A DNA stretch of 64,000 nucleotides from Trichomonas vaginalis G3 (lineage: Eukaryota > Parabasalia > Trichomonadida > Trichomonadidae): NCBI RefSeq assembly GCF_026262505.1, contig NC_067206.1, forward strand, positions 15,434,205 through 15,498,204, given 5' to 3'. The position numbers were made by a program, and so were the translations under genes. The notes beneath the pieces are model-generated. The model made no database searches. It was not told the origin of the DNA and was given only the letters and a program-made list of their open reading frames with translations. Positions 29,936 to 39,726 of this stretch are shown here, piece by piece (the stretch's first letter is position 1; each line of letters opens with the position of its first letter).

Positions 29936-30364
29936 ATGACATGTAAAGTTTGTAAACCATTTTTAAATATAATTATGTCAAAAAGAGGAAGAAAGCGAAA
30001 AGATGGCACTAATCAGTATGAGATTGAATGTATAATGGATCATTCATTTGACAATGATACAAGTGTCAAATATCTCGTAAAATATAAAACTATTAAAGAA
30101 CCAGTATGGAAATCGTCCGAAGAATTCGAAGAGAATAATAAATTTGTTCGAGAATATCAGCTAACTATACTTTCAAAAGGACCTAATGAACGTAGAGCCG
30201 AAATATTAGGATTTTCAAAAAATTCAATTTTCCCTGATAAGGTGTCCTACGTTGTTAAGTTTGGCAATGAAAATGTTACCTTAAGCGACGACGAAATGAT
30301 ACGGTTTTTCCCTGGATTATTGAATCAATATATAATACAAAATTCACAAGTTCTAAAAAAATAA
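29936..30364 (+). CDS. HP1-like chromodomain protein (142 aa)
   Basis: A TCATTC initiator lies 9-14 bases before the ATG at 29936, and a second ATG at 29975 (MSKRGRKRKDG) is also possible. An AT-hook-like basic stretch (KRGRKRK) is followed by a chromodomain (YEIECIMDHS...VKYLVKYKTI...VWKSSEEFE). After a short linker comes a chromo-shadow-like segment (AEILGFSKNS...VSYVVKFGNENVTLSDDEMIRFFPGLLNQYI). This order is that of HP1 proteins, which bind methylated histone H3. It could be a host heterochromatin protein or a copy carried by an element. The frame is intact. Confidence 0.65.
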   Translation: MTCKVCKPFLNIIMSKRGRKRKDGTNQYEIECIMDHSFDNDTSVKYLVKYKTIKEPVWKSSEEFEENNKFVREYQLTILSKGPNERRAEILGFSKNSIFPDKVSYVVKFGNENVTLSDDEMIRFFPGLLNQYIIQNSQVLKK

Positions 30365-30442
30365 TTTCTTAATTATTTAAAACAACATATATATGCAAAT
30401 ATTGATGATCCTTAATATATAAGGAAAAATTCATTTATTTCA

Positions 30443-31345
30443 ATGTGGGATGAGTATAAGGAGTCTCCAAAAATGCAGGAGACCAATGACAATACATTTA
30501 ATAGGAATGAAATATTTGTTGCATTTCAAATATATTTTGGGCAAGAAATAGATGATTACGACAAGATATTTACACATTTATTTGAACTTGTTTCCGACAA
30601 AACCCACGTTTTTAAAGTTTTCTCATTCATCAACTACATATGCTCAAAAGAAAATAGTTCGGAATAGGTAAATTTTGATGCCTTAAATGCAATTTTTAAT
30701 ATATCAACTTGTTCTGAATACCATTTTAAATATGTACTCGGAACAATTCAAATTCTTGACTCACAACAGAATTTCGAGTATTTATCATCAATTGATTATC
30801 AAATTTTCCTAACTACCATTGATAAATATCATAATAGCCATGAAATATTACATCTATCTTTGCATTATCTTGATAAATGCATCTCATACTTGAAAACTGT
30901 AGATATTTACACAACTGTTTTGGATTTTTTCCAGTTTTTCAATCAAAGGTATCAATTCTACTTTGAGCTTCCAGAATTCTGCATTATTACCAAAAATTTT
31001 AATTCAATTATTGATGATTATGATGGCTATGACTATTCTGTATGCTTTTCATCTTCTGGGCTCTTTTATGAATATTTATTCAATGATGAATATTATTTTA
31101 GTTATATAACCAATATTTTTAATCATTTAGTTATAATAAGCGAATCTTATTTTAATATTATTGATCCAGAAAGAATTTTCGATTTTCTGAATAGAATTAA
31201 TGTAGATGATCTAAATACAACAAGATTTGTTTTACAATTTCTTCAAAATTTATTTATTTTTTCAAAACGAGAAAGGGACAAACTATCCCGTGTCACTTTT
31301 CAAAGGAATAAAAAAAATAATAAAGATGAAATAATAACATGAAAT
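30443..31345 (+). pseudogene. Helical-repeat (armadillo/HEAT-like) host protein with one in-frame TAG
   Basis: A TCATTT initiator lies about 12 bases before the ATG at 30443. The frame runs to 31345 (299 codons) with a single in-frame TAG at 30665-30667, after codon 74. The same frame then stays open to the end with consistent composition. The protein is made of alternating hydrophobic helices (YYFSYITNIFNHLVIISESYF, TTRFVLQFLQNLFIF), as in the large armadillo-like families of trichomonads. It is either a recent pseudogene, a sequencing error, or a site of read-through; no intron signal was found. Confidence 0.5.
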
Positions 31346-31960
31346 CTTATATAAATATAATTTTATCTAAATAGATAAATGAATTAAGCAGTTTACAGTT
31401 ATATATATTTAATGAGAGACAATATCTAGTTCTATGGTAGAAATGGCTCTTAGACTCAAATAAGTAACACAGATAGAAAGTACTCAGTATAACAATTATA
31501 TATGTACACTCAAAGTTAGTCGCTGCTAAAATCTTAACCTTGCATTTCGGGAAAATCTGACAAATGGCTCTTAGACTCAAATAAGTAACACAGATAGAAA
31601 GTACTCAGTATAACAATTATATATGTACACTCAAAGTTAGTCGCTGCTAAAATCTTAACCTTGCATTTCGGGAAAATCTGACAAATGGCTCTTAGACTCA
31701 AATAAGTAACACAGATAGAAAGTACTCAGTATAACAATTATATATGTACACTCAAAGTTAGTCGCTGCTAAAATCTTAACCTTGCATTTCGGGAAAATCT
31801 GACAAATGGCTCTTAGACTTGTTTTGATAATTAATTCTTCAATTATATTATAATTTATAACAAATTTCCTCAAACTATCTGTATGTCATTCAATTCCCGG
31901 CCACTACATTCAATGATGGACCATTTCCTTCAAATTTTGAAATACCTTATTCAATTTGTT
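31346..31960. other. Gene-free region with tandem repeat
   Basis: Apart from the 121-bp tandem repeat there is only AT-rich sequence. Minus-strand frames here are repeat artefacts. Confidence 0.6.
31441..31819. repeat. 121-bp tandem repeat, three copies plus a short fourth
   Basis: The motif AAATGGCTCTTAGACT recurs at 31442, 31563, 31684 and 31805 (period 121). The copies look identical by eye. The block begins about 100 bases after the helical-repeat gene. Confidence 0.85.
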
Positions 31961-31963
31961 GTA

Positions 31964-32160
31964 TGGAGCCCGTGATATTCAACACTATGGAGCTCCTCCA
32001 GTTTGGTATCCAAGAAGAGATAAAAGCTAGTATCATAAGACGAAATGGTGGAAGTGAACTCAAAATAAGAGTAATTAGGTTATTTTGCCGACCAAATATA
32101 TTTACAAGGCAAAATATCATATTACATGTCAACCTATTATCAGTATGTTTTGATTTAAAA
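31964..32160 (+). pseudogene. MULE transposase N-terminal fragment
   Basis: The frame MELLQFGIQEEIKASIIRRNGG resembles the N-terminus of the 63061 MULE transposase (LEELIAFGIKQEVKGGVPYRRRTG). A TCAATT initiator lies upstream. The C-terminal counterpart appears at 35045-35450, with an rve-type transposon between, so an old MULE was opened by that insertion or internally deleted. Confidence 0.5.
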
Positions 32161-32360
32161 AAATTTTATCAAATATCATATTAAAATTAACATCTATATC
32201 TATATCAATATCTACACTATAAATTTTTTTATTCAATATCATAGATTTCAAAAATTTATTTCAATTTTAAATTAATTTATGGTTTTCATCAAAATTGTTT
32301 TTTATTAAAAAGCATGTTTCACAATTTTTACGGTTTCTTTCAAAAGTTATAAAATTTCAG

Positions 32361-33738
32361 ATGAGTCGAAAGATCTACGATCTAATTGATATAAATTGGA
32401 TTCAATCTGCAATTGAACAAATTAATCAAGGTCAAAAACTCAAAACAATACTTAGCAATGTCCAACTCACTGATGGACGCATTATACCATCAATATCTAA
32501 AAAAACATTCCACTTAGCAATTAAATCAAATGGAATTCCTGACACAAAATTTAAACCAGGGCGTAAACCAATCGAACCACCTGAGGAATTATTAGATACA
32601 GTAAATAAATTACATCAAAAAGTTAAAAAAATCGGAATATCAAGAGCATACGGAAGAATTATTACCGATAAGGATATGTTAATTCAAAGGGAAACCGAAA
32701 ATGCTAATCATGATTTAGATGATTTACCAATTTCACAATTAAATACAAATCCAATAGGTTTTTCAAATTCTTCAGAATATCTTTCTGAGTATACAAATTC
32801 TGATTCTGATTCATCAGCAGAAAAACTTTTTTCTTCCAATTCTTCCGAAGAAGATCCACAAATTGAGTCGGAATTATCTGAAGATCCATATATCGTTCAT
32901 ACAGAAACTACTCAAAATTTGGAAAAATCAACCGATTATTTTAACAAAAAATTATTGGAAACAAACTTTTCAGAAAGAACTGTAAAGAAGTGTTTCAAAA
33001 TTCTGAATATCGTTCAACCTGCCAAAAATTCAGTACCAAAAGGAAAAACAAAATACGAAGCAGTATATATAAACTTAATATGGCATGTCGATATTCATTT
33101 TTTTAAACATCGTCAGGGTGAATATCTTTATGCGGTTATTGACGATAAATCCCGAAAAATTTTAGCATGGGCTCACTTGGAAACAAAAGAAGCTGCGCAA
33201 ACAAGTAGAGTAATTGACCAATGTTTCCAAAAATATGGGAAGCCCTTTGCTATATGGAGTGATAACGGAACAGAAAATTTTGGGTTTTTCGAAATTTATT
33301 ACAAAATGCGAACGTTCAAAGTATTACAATTCTCCCACATTGCCCATATATGAATGGGAAAATTGAAAGGTTTTGGCAAAATGTGGAAATTGAAGACGCC
33401 ACATGGAATGATATACAAAGTCTTATAGAAAATTACAATTCAAACCCACACACAAGTTTACCAAAAAACCCGACATTACATACATGGTACACACCTAACA
33501 AATTTTACGAAATTTCAGAAAAATATGATTCAAGTAAATTACCGCTTTGGATTGTAGATGGAGTTGTTAAAGATCTAAGAGAGTCAATAAGAAATTTCAA
33601 CGCTTCAAGAAGGAATCAAAGAAATTGACGAAGTTCCAGAATTTTATTCAACAATTCTTAATCAATTAACAAAAACTATACCGAAACTTATCTTACCATC
33701 CAAATCAAATCACATTACATACGGAATAAACATTTAAT
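32361..33738 (+). pseudogene. rve-type DDE transposase (IS481/IS3- or Ginger-like), decayed
   Basis: The core motifs are WHVDIHFFK (first Asp), SDNGTENFG (second Asp) and NGKIERFWQ (Glu). An N-terminal helical region contains a serine/acid-rich stretch (residues ~120-185). The reading frame changes at about 33340 (frames overlap at 33350-33353) and again near 33610; the final ~40 codons end at 33738. The gene at 60739-61662 is an intact relative. The tail lies inside the long inverted repeat. Confidence 0.65.
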
Positions 33739-34702
33739 CTTTTACCATTAAAATTATATTTATACGTTATTTAATTTTTTTACGTCTAAGTTGAATAGGA
33801 TAATAGCCGAAGATATAAAGTAACTATAGTTTACAAGCTAAGGAACAAATCAGCATTGAAACTAAAAAATGCTGAAATATTATAATAAATTGAAGAAATA
33901 CTGTGATAGAATACCTAGTTATACTAGATACTATTATAATATGAATTCATTTGTATTGAATATCGATTAAAATAAGATGGAACGTCAATTTGACAGACTC
34001 AAGTTTCGAATTAGAGACCAACTTTCATCAGCATAGTATATGTGCGCAAACTACTGCATAATGGTATGCTTATCTTTTCATTTTAAAAAATAACGTATTT
34101 GAATAATTTCGTAAAAAATTAGAATTACTCGATATTAAGCATATTGCTTTTCTATCATATATGCTTATATTCTACAATAGTGTTACCAAACATCGGGCAA
34201 CATCATACGTATAATACAACTTTTTCGTACTTCTTTATCGAATTTAAATAGAACTAAGTTTTTATTTTAAATAAAAGAGAAATAATTCTAATTTATAATC
34301 TCATTATTAATTTATTCTCATTTTAATATTTCATCGATTTTTTATTATCGATATTCAATACAAATGAATTCATATTATAATAGTATCTAGTATAACTAGG
34401 TATTCTATCACAGTATTTCTTCAATTTATTATAATATTTCAGCATTTTTTAGTTTCAATGCTGATTTGTTCCTTAGCTTGTAAACTATAGTTACTTTATA
34501 TCTTCGGCTATTATCCTATTCAACTTAGACGTAAAAAAATTAAATAACGTATAAATATAATTTTAATGGTAAAAGATTAAATGTTTATTCCGTATGTAAT
34601 GTGATTTGATTTGGATGGTAAGATAAGTTTCGGTATAGTTTTTGTTAATTGATTAAGAATTGTTGAATAAAATTCTGGAACTTCGTCAATTTCTTTGATT
34701 CC
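33612..34702. repeat. Long inverted repeat: two 356-bp arms around a 379-bp spacer
   Basis: Arm 33612-33967 and arm 34347-34702 are reverse complements, with no difference noticed by eye. The left arm contains the end of the rve transposase gene plus 230 bases of downstream DNA. The spacer 33968-34346 is AT-rich and gene-free. The equal arm lengths and high identity point to a recent inverted duplication. Confidence 0.85.
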
Positions 34703-35044
34703 CTCTTCCTCGCAATACAACTCCATATCATTAACTTGTATTTAAAGGCTTCCATATACAAAACTATATATAATGTTTGAAAGTTAAATCCAATCTTTTT
34801 CTATTTCTAAAAAAAATTGAGACCTAAACACGAGATAGCTTTCAGAAAATTTTCAGGGACATTTTTAATCATTTTTTATTTATTGTAATATCTTTGTTAT
34901 TAAATTTGAATTGTTTAATATTTGAATGTAAAGAATTGAATAGTAATAATTTTAGTTTTAATTCATAGCTAATTGCTAAGCAAAATAATTAATTTATTGT
35001 AATTTTGACATGTAAACTATATGTGAATTTAGCCGGCCAAATAT
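34703..35044. other. Gene-free AT-rich stretch
   Basis: No gene is seen. Near its right end a block (35057-35092) is the inverted partner of 32025-32055, sharing CATAAGACGAAATGG and GGAAGTGA. These may be terminal inverted repeats of the rve transposon inserted in a MULE; a target duplication was not found. Confidence 0.4.
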
Positions 35045-35079
35045 ATGTCACTTTTTGACTTCACCTCACTTCCGCCATT

Positions 35080-35457
35080 TCGTCTTATGACAAATCAATG
35101 GTTCAATAACAAAGAAAAATTGATTGCAGCACAAAGAGATCCAAAATATGCCCTTACAAATAATATTTCAGAATCAATTAATAAAAAAGTGAAATATTAT
35201 TATTTGGGGGTGCACTCCGTTTCACACTTGGCAAATTTATTCACAAAGTTCAAGATTAATTTCGGGTTCATTCTCAATGAGAATTCAGATGAACTTAAAA
35301 TTAAATAATCCTATTGAGGAATATCATCCAAAAATTTTGAAGGTTAAATCTCAAAACAAAAATTGTGATAATGGTTATATTTCACCTCAAAAATTAAGGA
35401 GAATTACAAATGTACAATCGTTGACTTTAAGATCTTTGTATTCATCGATCAAATTAT
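35080..35457 (+). pseudogene. MULE transposase C-terminal fragment
   Basis: QWFNNKEKLIAAQRDPKYALTNNISESINKKVKYYYLG has the NNxSES motif and matches the C-terminal part at 11550. The frame changes near 35280-35300 and the remaining basic tail ends near 35457. No catalytic core is present. Confidence 0.55.
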
Positions 35458-35584
35458 GATATTTTTTGTCGATTTGCTTTTTTGAGAGCCAGTCTTCGTT
35501 TTCAACACCTTTTTTGCGATATTTAACAAAATATTCTGTTCTTCTATATCTATATCTATCAGAGAAAACACCTAGAACTTCCAT
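35387..35584 (-). CDS. Chromodomain-like open frame (65 aa)
   Basis: The frame reads EVLGVFSDRYRYRRTEYFVKYRKKG...DWLSKKQIDKKYHNLIDEY. This has the chromodomain pattern: an E/V-rich first strand, a basic turn, Y-F-V-K-Y-R strand, a Trp, and a closing helix. It overlaps the MULE fragment on the other strand, so it could be a fragment of an integrase or host gene. No initiator was identified. Confidence 0.4.
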   Translation of the reverse strand: MEVLGVFSDRYRYRRTEYFVKYRKKGVENEDWLSKKQIDKKYHNLIDEYKDLKVNDCTFVILLNF

Positions 35585-35690
35585 GAATAAGTGTCAAAAA
35601 TGGATAAAAGTGTATTGCATGAAAAAGGGGTTGAGGTAACTTTTGACATTTTATAATTTGTAAATTTTTTAAAGAAATATAATAAATATG

Positions 35691-35834
35691 AGGTCAGGTA
35701 AGTGGGGCTTCCAGGCGCGTTGCGCCCTCTAGCCCCGAAGATGTTTAGTATAAATGAAGTTTTTATTCGGAGGGCTTCCAGGCGCGTTGCGCCCTCTAGC
35801 CCCGAAGATGTTTAGTATAAATGAAGTTTTTATT
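35691..35834. repeat. Left terminal inverted repeat of element C with 67-bp duplication
   Basis: The terminus AGGTCAGGTAAGT leads into a nested hairpin GGGGCT-tcca-GGCGC-GTT-GCGCC-ctct-AGCCCC. From GGGCTTCC on, a 67-bp block is repeated once in tandem (c at 35708 corresponds to c at 35775), giving two hairpin copies. Confidence 0.85.
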
Positions 35835-35964
35835 CGGAAAATTGTTAGTCTTCTGGGTCGAAAACATTATATAATGTGTCACTTTTCACAAATTATATAT
35901 GTTTTCATGTTTTGTCACTTTTCTGTCACTTTTCAGGTAAAAACATTTTTATTATTATATATAA

Positions 35965-36792
35965 ATGAATTTTACAAAACCGCCGTTACCGTTCTTTGGA
36001 AATAAGAGTAGATGTAAAGATATTATATTGAGAGAACTTAAGAAACTACCGAATGGTCTAACATTTGTAGATTTGTTCGGTGGAAGTTTCTATATATCCC
36101 ATTTATGTCATACAATATTCCCAGACTCAAAGATTATATGCAATGACTTCGACAACTATATGGACCGTCTCAAACATATTCCAGACACAAACAATATATT
36201 GAAAGAGTTAAAAGAAAAGATACCTATAGGTAAGATGGAACGTATACCATTAGATAAGAAAAATATTGTGAGAGAGGTTTTGAAAAAAGCAGAATATATA
36301 GACTGGGATAGTATATCTGCTAGACTATTATATAGTGGTGCTATAAGAGTTCATGACATTGAAACACTTATGTCAAAAGTTTTATATCTTAACTATACAA
36401 ATGTTTTCAAAGAGAACATAGAAAAATATATTGAGGGTATAGAGTTTGTGAGATGTCGTTGGACAGAGTTGTATGAAAAATATAAAGACAAGGAAAATGT
36501 TTTCTTTATAGTGGACCCGCCGTTCTATAACACATGGGATTTTCAATACCAAGTAGACTGGACTTTGAGAGACTCTTTAGAAACTTTAGACGTTATACAT
36601 AACCATCCATGCTTTTACTTTACATCCGATAAAAGTGGTTTGGAAACCGTTATGAGATGGTTAGAGGACATACATGACTATGAGTTTAGATATGACAAGA
36701 TAGAATATGAGAGAGGTCCTATAAACCGGAGAAAGTGTCACAATAAAGAAATTTTATTAGTAAGTAAATGTGGTTTGAAATCGGATTGTTAG
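35965..36792 (+). CDS. DNA adenine-N6 methyltransferase, D12/Dam class (275 aa)
   Basis: PPLPFFGNKSR at the N-terminus is the FxGxK AdoMet-binding motif of the D12 class. FVDLFGGS and IICNDFDNY follow as further cofactor-site motifs. FFIVDPPFYNT near residue 190 is the catalytic DPPY-type motif. The ~275-aa length and order are those of Dam/phage T4-like enzymes. The start follows a TTTTTATTATTATATATAA leader. It may mark element DNA with N6-methyladenine, a mark known in trichomonads. The frame is open throughout. Confidence 0.85.
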   Translation: MNFTKPPLPFFGNKSRCKDIILRELKKLPNGLTFVDLFGGSFYISHLCHTIFPDSKIICNDFDNYMDRLKHIPDTNNILKELKEKIPIGKMERIPLDKKNIVREVLKKAEYIDWDSISARLLYSGAIRVHDIETLMSKVLYLNYTNVFKENIEKYIEGIEFVRCRWTELYEKYKDKENVFFIVDPPFYNTWDFQYQVDWTLRDSLETLDVIHNHPCFYFTSDKSGLETVMRWLEDIHDYEFRYDKIEYERGPINRRKCHNKEILLVSKCGLKSDC

Positions 36793-36923
36793 TTTTAGGT
36801 TTTTTCCATTGTGTCATTTATTTATTTGACGTTGGCAGAAAAGTACAGAGAATATGAAGATGAACCAATGCCTGCAAATGTTCAGTATATGTACTCGTAA
36901 GAGATATTTTTATCTAATATTAA

Positions 36924-37286
36924 ATGGACGCACAGAACTTAGCGAATGCACAGCAACCTGGACAACCAAACCCAGAGAATATTCCAAATGAAGTTAGAAT
37001 ACAAACTGCAATGGCAAACTATGGTCAAGTGCCAACAGATGTACAAATGCAAACTGCCATGTCAAATGACGCTGCGTTAGGCTTACCACCATGGTATGCA
37101 AATATGAGATGGAAAGAGTTTTATACAAACCCTGAAGTGGGATATAAACAACTCTATGCAGATGACGCGAACACAGGAGTTGACCCAGAGTATGTTTTCT
37201 ACCAGAGGAGAAATAGAATGTATGAGCTCCAGTTAAAGAATGCTATGGAACTCAACAGGAAACGTAAGAGACTAGGCGGACATTAG
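36924..37286 (+). CDS. Small N/Q/P-rich protein of unknown function (120 aa)
   Basis: The N-terminal half is rich in N, Q, A and P with a repeated RIQTAMANYGQ / QMQTAMSND unit. The C-terminal half contains aromatic residues and a basic end (RKRKRLGGH). The start follows ATTTTTATCTAATATTAA. It is likely a virion-associated protein by position; no family is recognised. Confidence 0.5.
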   Translation: MDAQNLANAQQPGQPNPENIPNEVRIQTAMANYGQVPTDVQMQTAMSNDAALGLPPWYANMRWKEFYTNPEVGYKQLYADDANTGVDPEYVFYQRRNRMYELQLKNAMELNRKRKRLGGH

Positions 37287-37304
37287 ATTTTTACATATAG
37301 TAAA

Positions 37305-37547
37305 ATGGGTTTCTTTGGAAGAATAGGAAACTTCTTTCGAAATGTTGGAAGAGGTATATGGAATGGAATAAAATCTGTCGGAAGAGGAATTTGGAACGGA
37401 GTCAAAAATATTGGTAAAAGAGTAGGTCAGTTCGTTGGTATTATACCTAAAGACCCTGAACCAGAAGAACAAGCTCCTGTTATACAACAGCCTGAACCTG
37501 CACCACAGTCTAGTTGGCAACCAAATCCAACACCTCAACCGTATTAA
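37305..37547 (+). CDS. Short amphipathic membrane-active-like protein (80 aa)
   Basis: The repeat GRGIWNGIKSVGRGIWNGVKNIGKRVG at residues ~15-42 forms a basic amphipathic helix, and the C-terminal half is rich in proline and glutamine. The composition is like lytic or capsid-cementing peptides of non-enveloped DNA viruses (inference). The start follows ATTTTTACATATAG and lies 18 bases after the previous gene. Confidence 0.5.
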   Translation: MGFFGRIGNFFRNVGRGIWNGIKSVGRGIWNGVKNIGKRVGQFVGIIPKDPEPEEQAPVIQQPEPAPQSSWQPNPTPQPY

Positions 37548-37622
37548 AAAATTATATTTTTATCGTTCGATAGTAGTTGTATATGAAACTAAGTTCTAAG
37601 TAAAACGCATGGTATAATGGAA

Positions 37623-38397
37623 TTATTCTTTTTCTTCCATCTGTAGTAAACCATACTTGAAAGTCTGAAATACTTCCACTTGGTGGTTCGTATAACTTTG
37701 TAGGTTTTTCGTAAAAGTCATTTGCCAAGCATAAGAAAGATTTTGGGCGCCAGAAAATGAAGCATGAACTATCACAGCATCTTGGTCGAAAACATCTTTA
37801 AATAAATATGGTTCATCTCTTGCATATCGACTGTAGATATTTGCTAAAGGAGGTTCAACTTTCTGATTTAACATTCTTTGCAAATAATACCATGACATTG
37901 CAGTGAATTCTGTATATATTTGTTCGTCTTTATTTGGATTGTCTTCGTAGATTTGAAATGACACTTGTGAATTTTGTTTGTCATATACAATTCTCACATA
38001 AAGTGTGCTATCGGTATTCGCATATTCATCAGCATATTTGCATAACATGAATTTATTTTATCTTCTATATTTTTTAATGCAGTCTGTAGAGAAGATGAGA
38101 GGTCAACTTGTATTAGCTCAATTTCTTCCCACATTTTCGTTGCCCTTCAGATGTATAATCTATATGAAACCTTACAATAAATGGAAAACTTTTATCTTCT
38201 ACAGACACAAACTTTATTCTTCGAAAGCCAATAGCTTTTCTGACAGATGGGTCTCTTAACCATCTTAATGGGTAGTCAAAACGATAGCCTTCATGCTTTA
38301 CGGTATCTGTCTCAAACTTTTGACCGACATTAGTAAAAAGTTCATCTAATGGTTTAGTTGTAGCAACTCTAGAATTTTCTTTTTCTATTGGAAGCAT
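37623..38397 (-). pseudogene. Minor capsid-like protein, broken
   Basis: The N-terminal YRFDYPLRWLRDPSVRKAIGFRRIKFV corresponds to YPRHWVEY...EKAIEIRQ of the 5672 protein. It is divergent from the fibre gene, with 18 bases between starts. It is broken, with about one break. Confidence 0.6.
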
Positions 38398-38415
38398 ATT
38401 TTATCTATAATAAAA

Positions 38416-39726
38416 ATGTCAAATGAAACAGCGTCTATGAGAGAAATACAACACAACCGACAACTCATTATGCAAGCTCTAAATAAGAACACAACAAACT
38501 TTTCAAACTATTCTAAGATATCTGAGTCATTGAAAGAAGGAAACTTAAAACTGACATTAAACCCAATGACAGATGAGTTTCTATTTCAAGACAAGAAGAA
38601 CAATACTGTCTGTATAAATCCAACAAAAGGAACTTTAAACGAGAAACCTATAAATGAACTTCTTTTGAAAGCAGATGTTGACAACAAAGCTGACAAAGAA
38701 TATGTAGACGATGCAATAGCAAAAGAAGAAGAAAGAGCTAACAATGCTTATGCAACAAAAGAACATACTCATCCTGAACTAGCAGACAAAACATATGTTG
38801 ACAATAAAATGTCAAGTGAAGTGACAAGAGCTGAAAACGAATATTCTAAAAAGACTCATATACATTATATTAACCAAATACCAAGTCTTAAGGAAACATT
38901 AGAGACAAAAGCAGATAAGACTCATACACATTCTATATCTGATATTACAAACTTACAAGAAACCTTAAACAGGAAAAGTGACGTTGGACATACACATTCT
39001 ATATCTGATATTACAAACTTACAACTAACTTTAAACAGGAAAAGTGAGGTTGGACATACACATACCATTGCAAATATTACAAACTTACAAGAAACCTTAA
39101 ACACTAAAGCAAATAAGACTCATACACATACAAGTTTTACAACTTTTACAGCAGATGATATTACACTAAACACAACCTTGCCAAGTAAAGGTCCAACAAT
39201 ACCACCGGCAACAAGTCTTGTAGATACTTTGATATCTAATGACAATAGTATTATGCATCTAAGACAGGAACTCAATGTGCTTAAACAAATTTTGCCGAAA
39301 CTTATTTACCCGGTTGGCTCATTATATGTTTCAATGAACTCTACCAGACCAGAAGTAGTACTTGGTTTTGGAACTTGGACTCAAATAGTCGACAGGTTTT
39401 TGTATTGTGCAAACTCTTCAAAGGAAACAGGTGGAAGTAAAACGATTTCAGGTGCAAATTTACCTGCACACAGTCACTACATAGATTTAAGTACATCTCA
39501 AGCAGGTTGGCATAGTCATAGATATGTTGGTTGGTCAGGAATGACAAAAGGTAAAGGATATGATGTTAAAGACGATGTTAAGTTTGCTATAAATTGTTAC
39601 TGGAGTGACACTCAGGGAGAAGGAAACCATACACATTTCGTTTCAGGATATACACAAACAACGGGACAAAGTAAAGAATACATGCCACCTTACATGACAG
39701 TTTACGCATGGTATAGAATTGCTTAG
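38416..39726 (+). CDS. Fibre-like protein with tail-collar tip (436 aa)
   Basis: Residues ~80-240 are shaft repeats (KADKTHTHSISDITNLQETL and variants). Residues ~290-436 form a tip with YPVGSLYVSMNSTRPEVVLGFGTWTQI, the phage tail-collar motif, and end YMPPYMTVYAWYRIA like the element B fibre. The N-terminal ~70 residues are unique. DNA at 38659-38994 is almost identical to the minus-strand fibre of element A (388-723). It is probably the receptor-binding spike. The frame is open throughout. Confidence 0.75.
   Translation: MSNETASMREIQHNRQLIMQALNKNTTNFSNYSKISESLKEGNLKLTLNPMTDEFLFQDKKNNTVCINPTKGTLNEKPINELLLKADVDNKADKEYVDDAIAKEEERANNAYATKEHTHPELADKTYVDNKMSSEVTRAENEYSKKTHIHYINQIPSLKETLETKADKTHTHSISDITNLQETLNRKSDVGHTHSISDITNLQLTLNRKSEVGHTHTIANITNLQETLNTKANKTHTHTSFTTFTADDITLNTTLPSKGPTIPPATSLVDTLISNDNSIMHLRQELNVLKQILPKLIYPVGSLYVSMNSTRPEVVLGFGTWTQIVDRFLYCANSSKETGGSKTISGANLPAHSHYIDLSTSQAGWHSHRYVGWSGMTKGKGYDVKDDVKFAINCYWSDTQGEGNHTHFVSGYTQTTGQSKEYMPPYMTVYAWYRIA

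Noticed and set aside
30660-30860. Intron explaining the in-frame TAG
   Set aside because: No trichomonad-type 5' splice site or branch/3' consensus (ACTAACACACAG-like) is present, and the intervening sequence codes in frame.
31347-31873. Two minus-strand frames with identical sequence
   Set aside because: They derive from the 121-bp tandem repeat.
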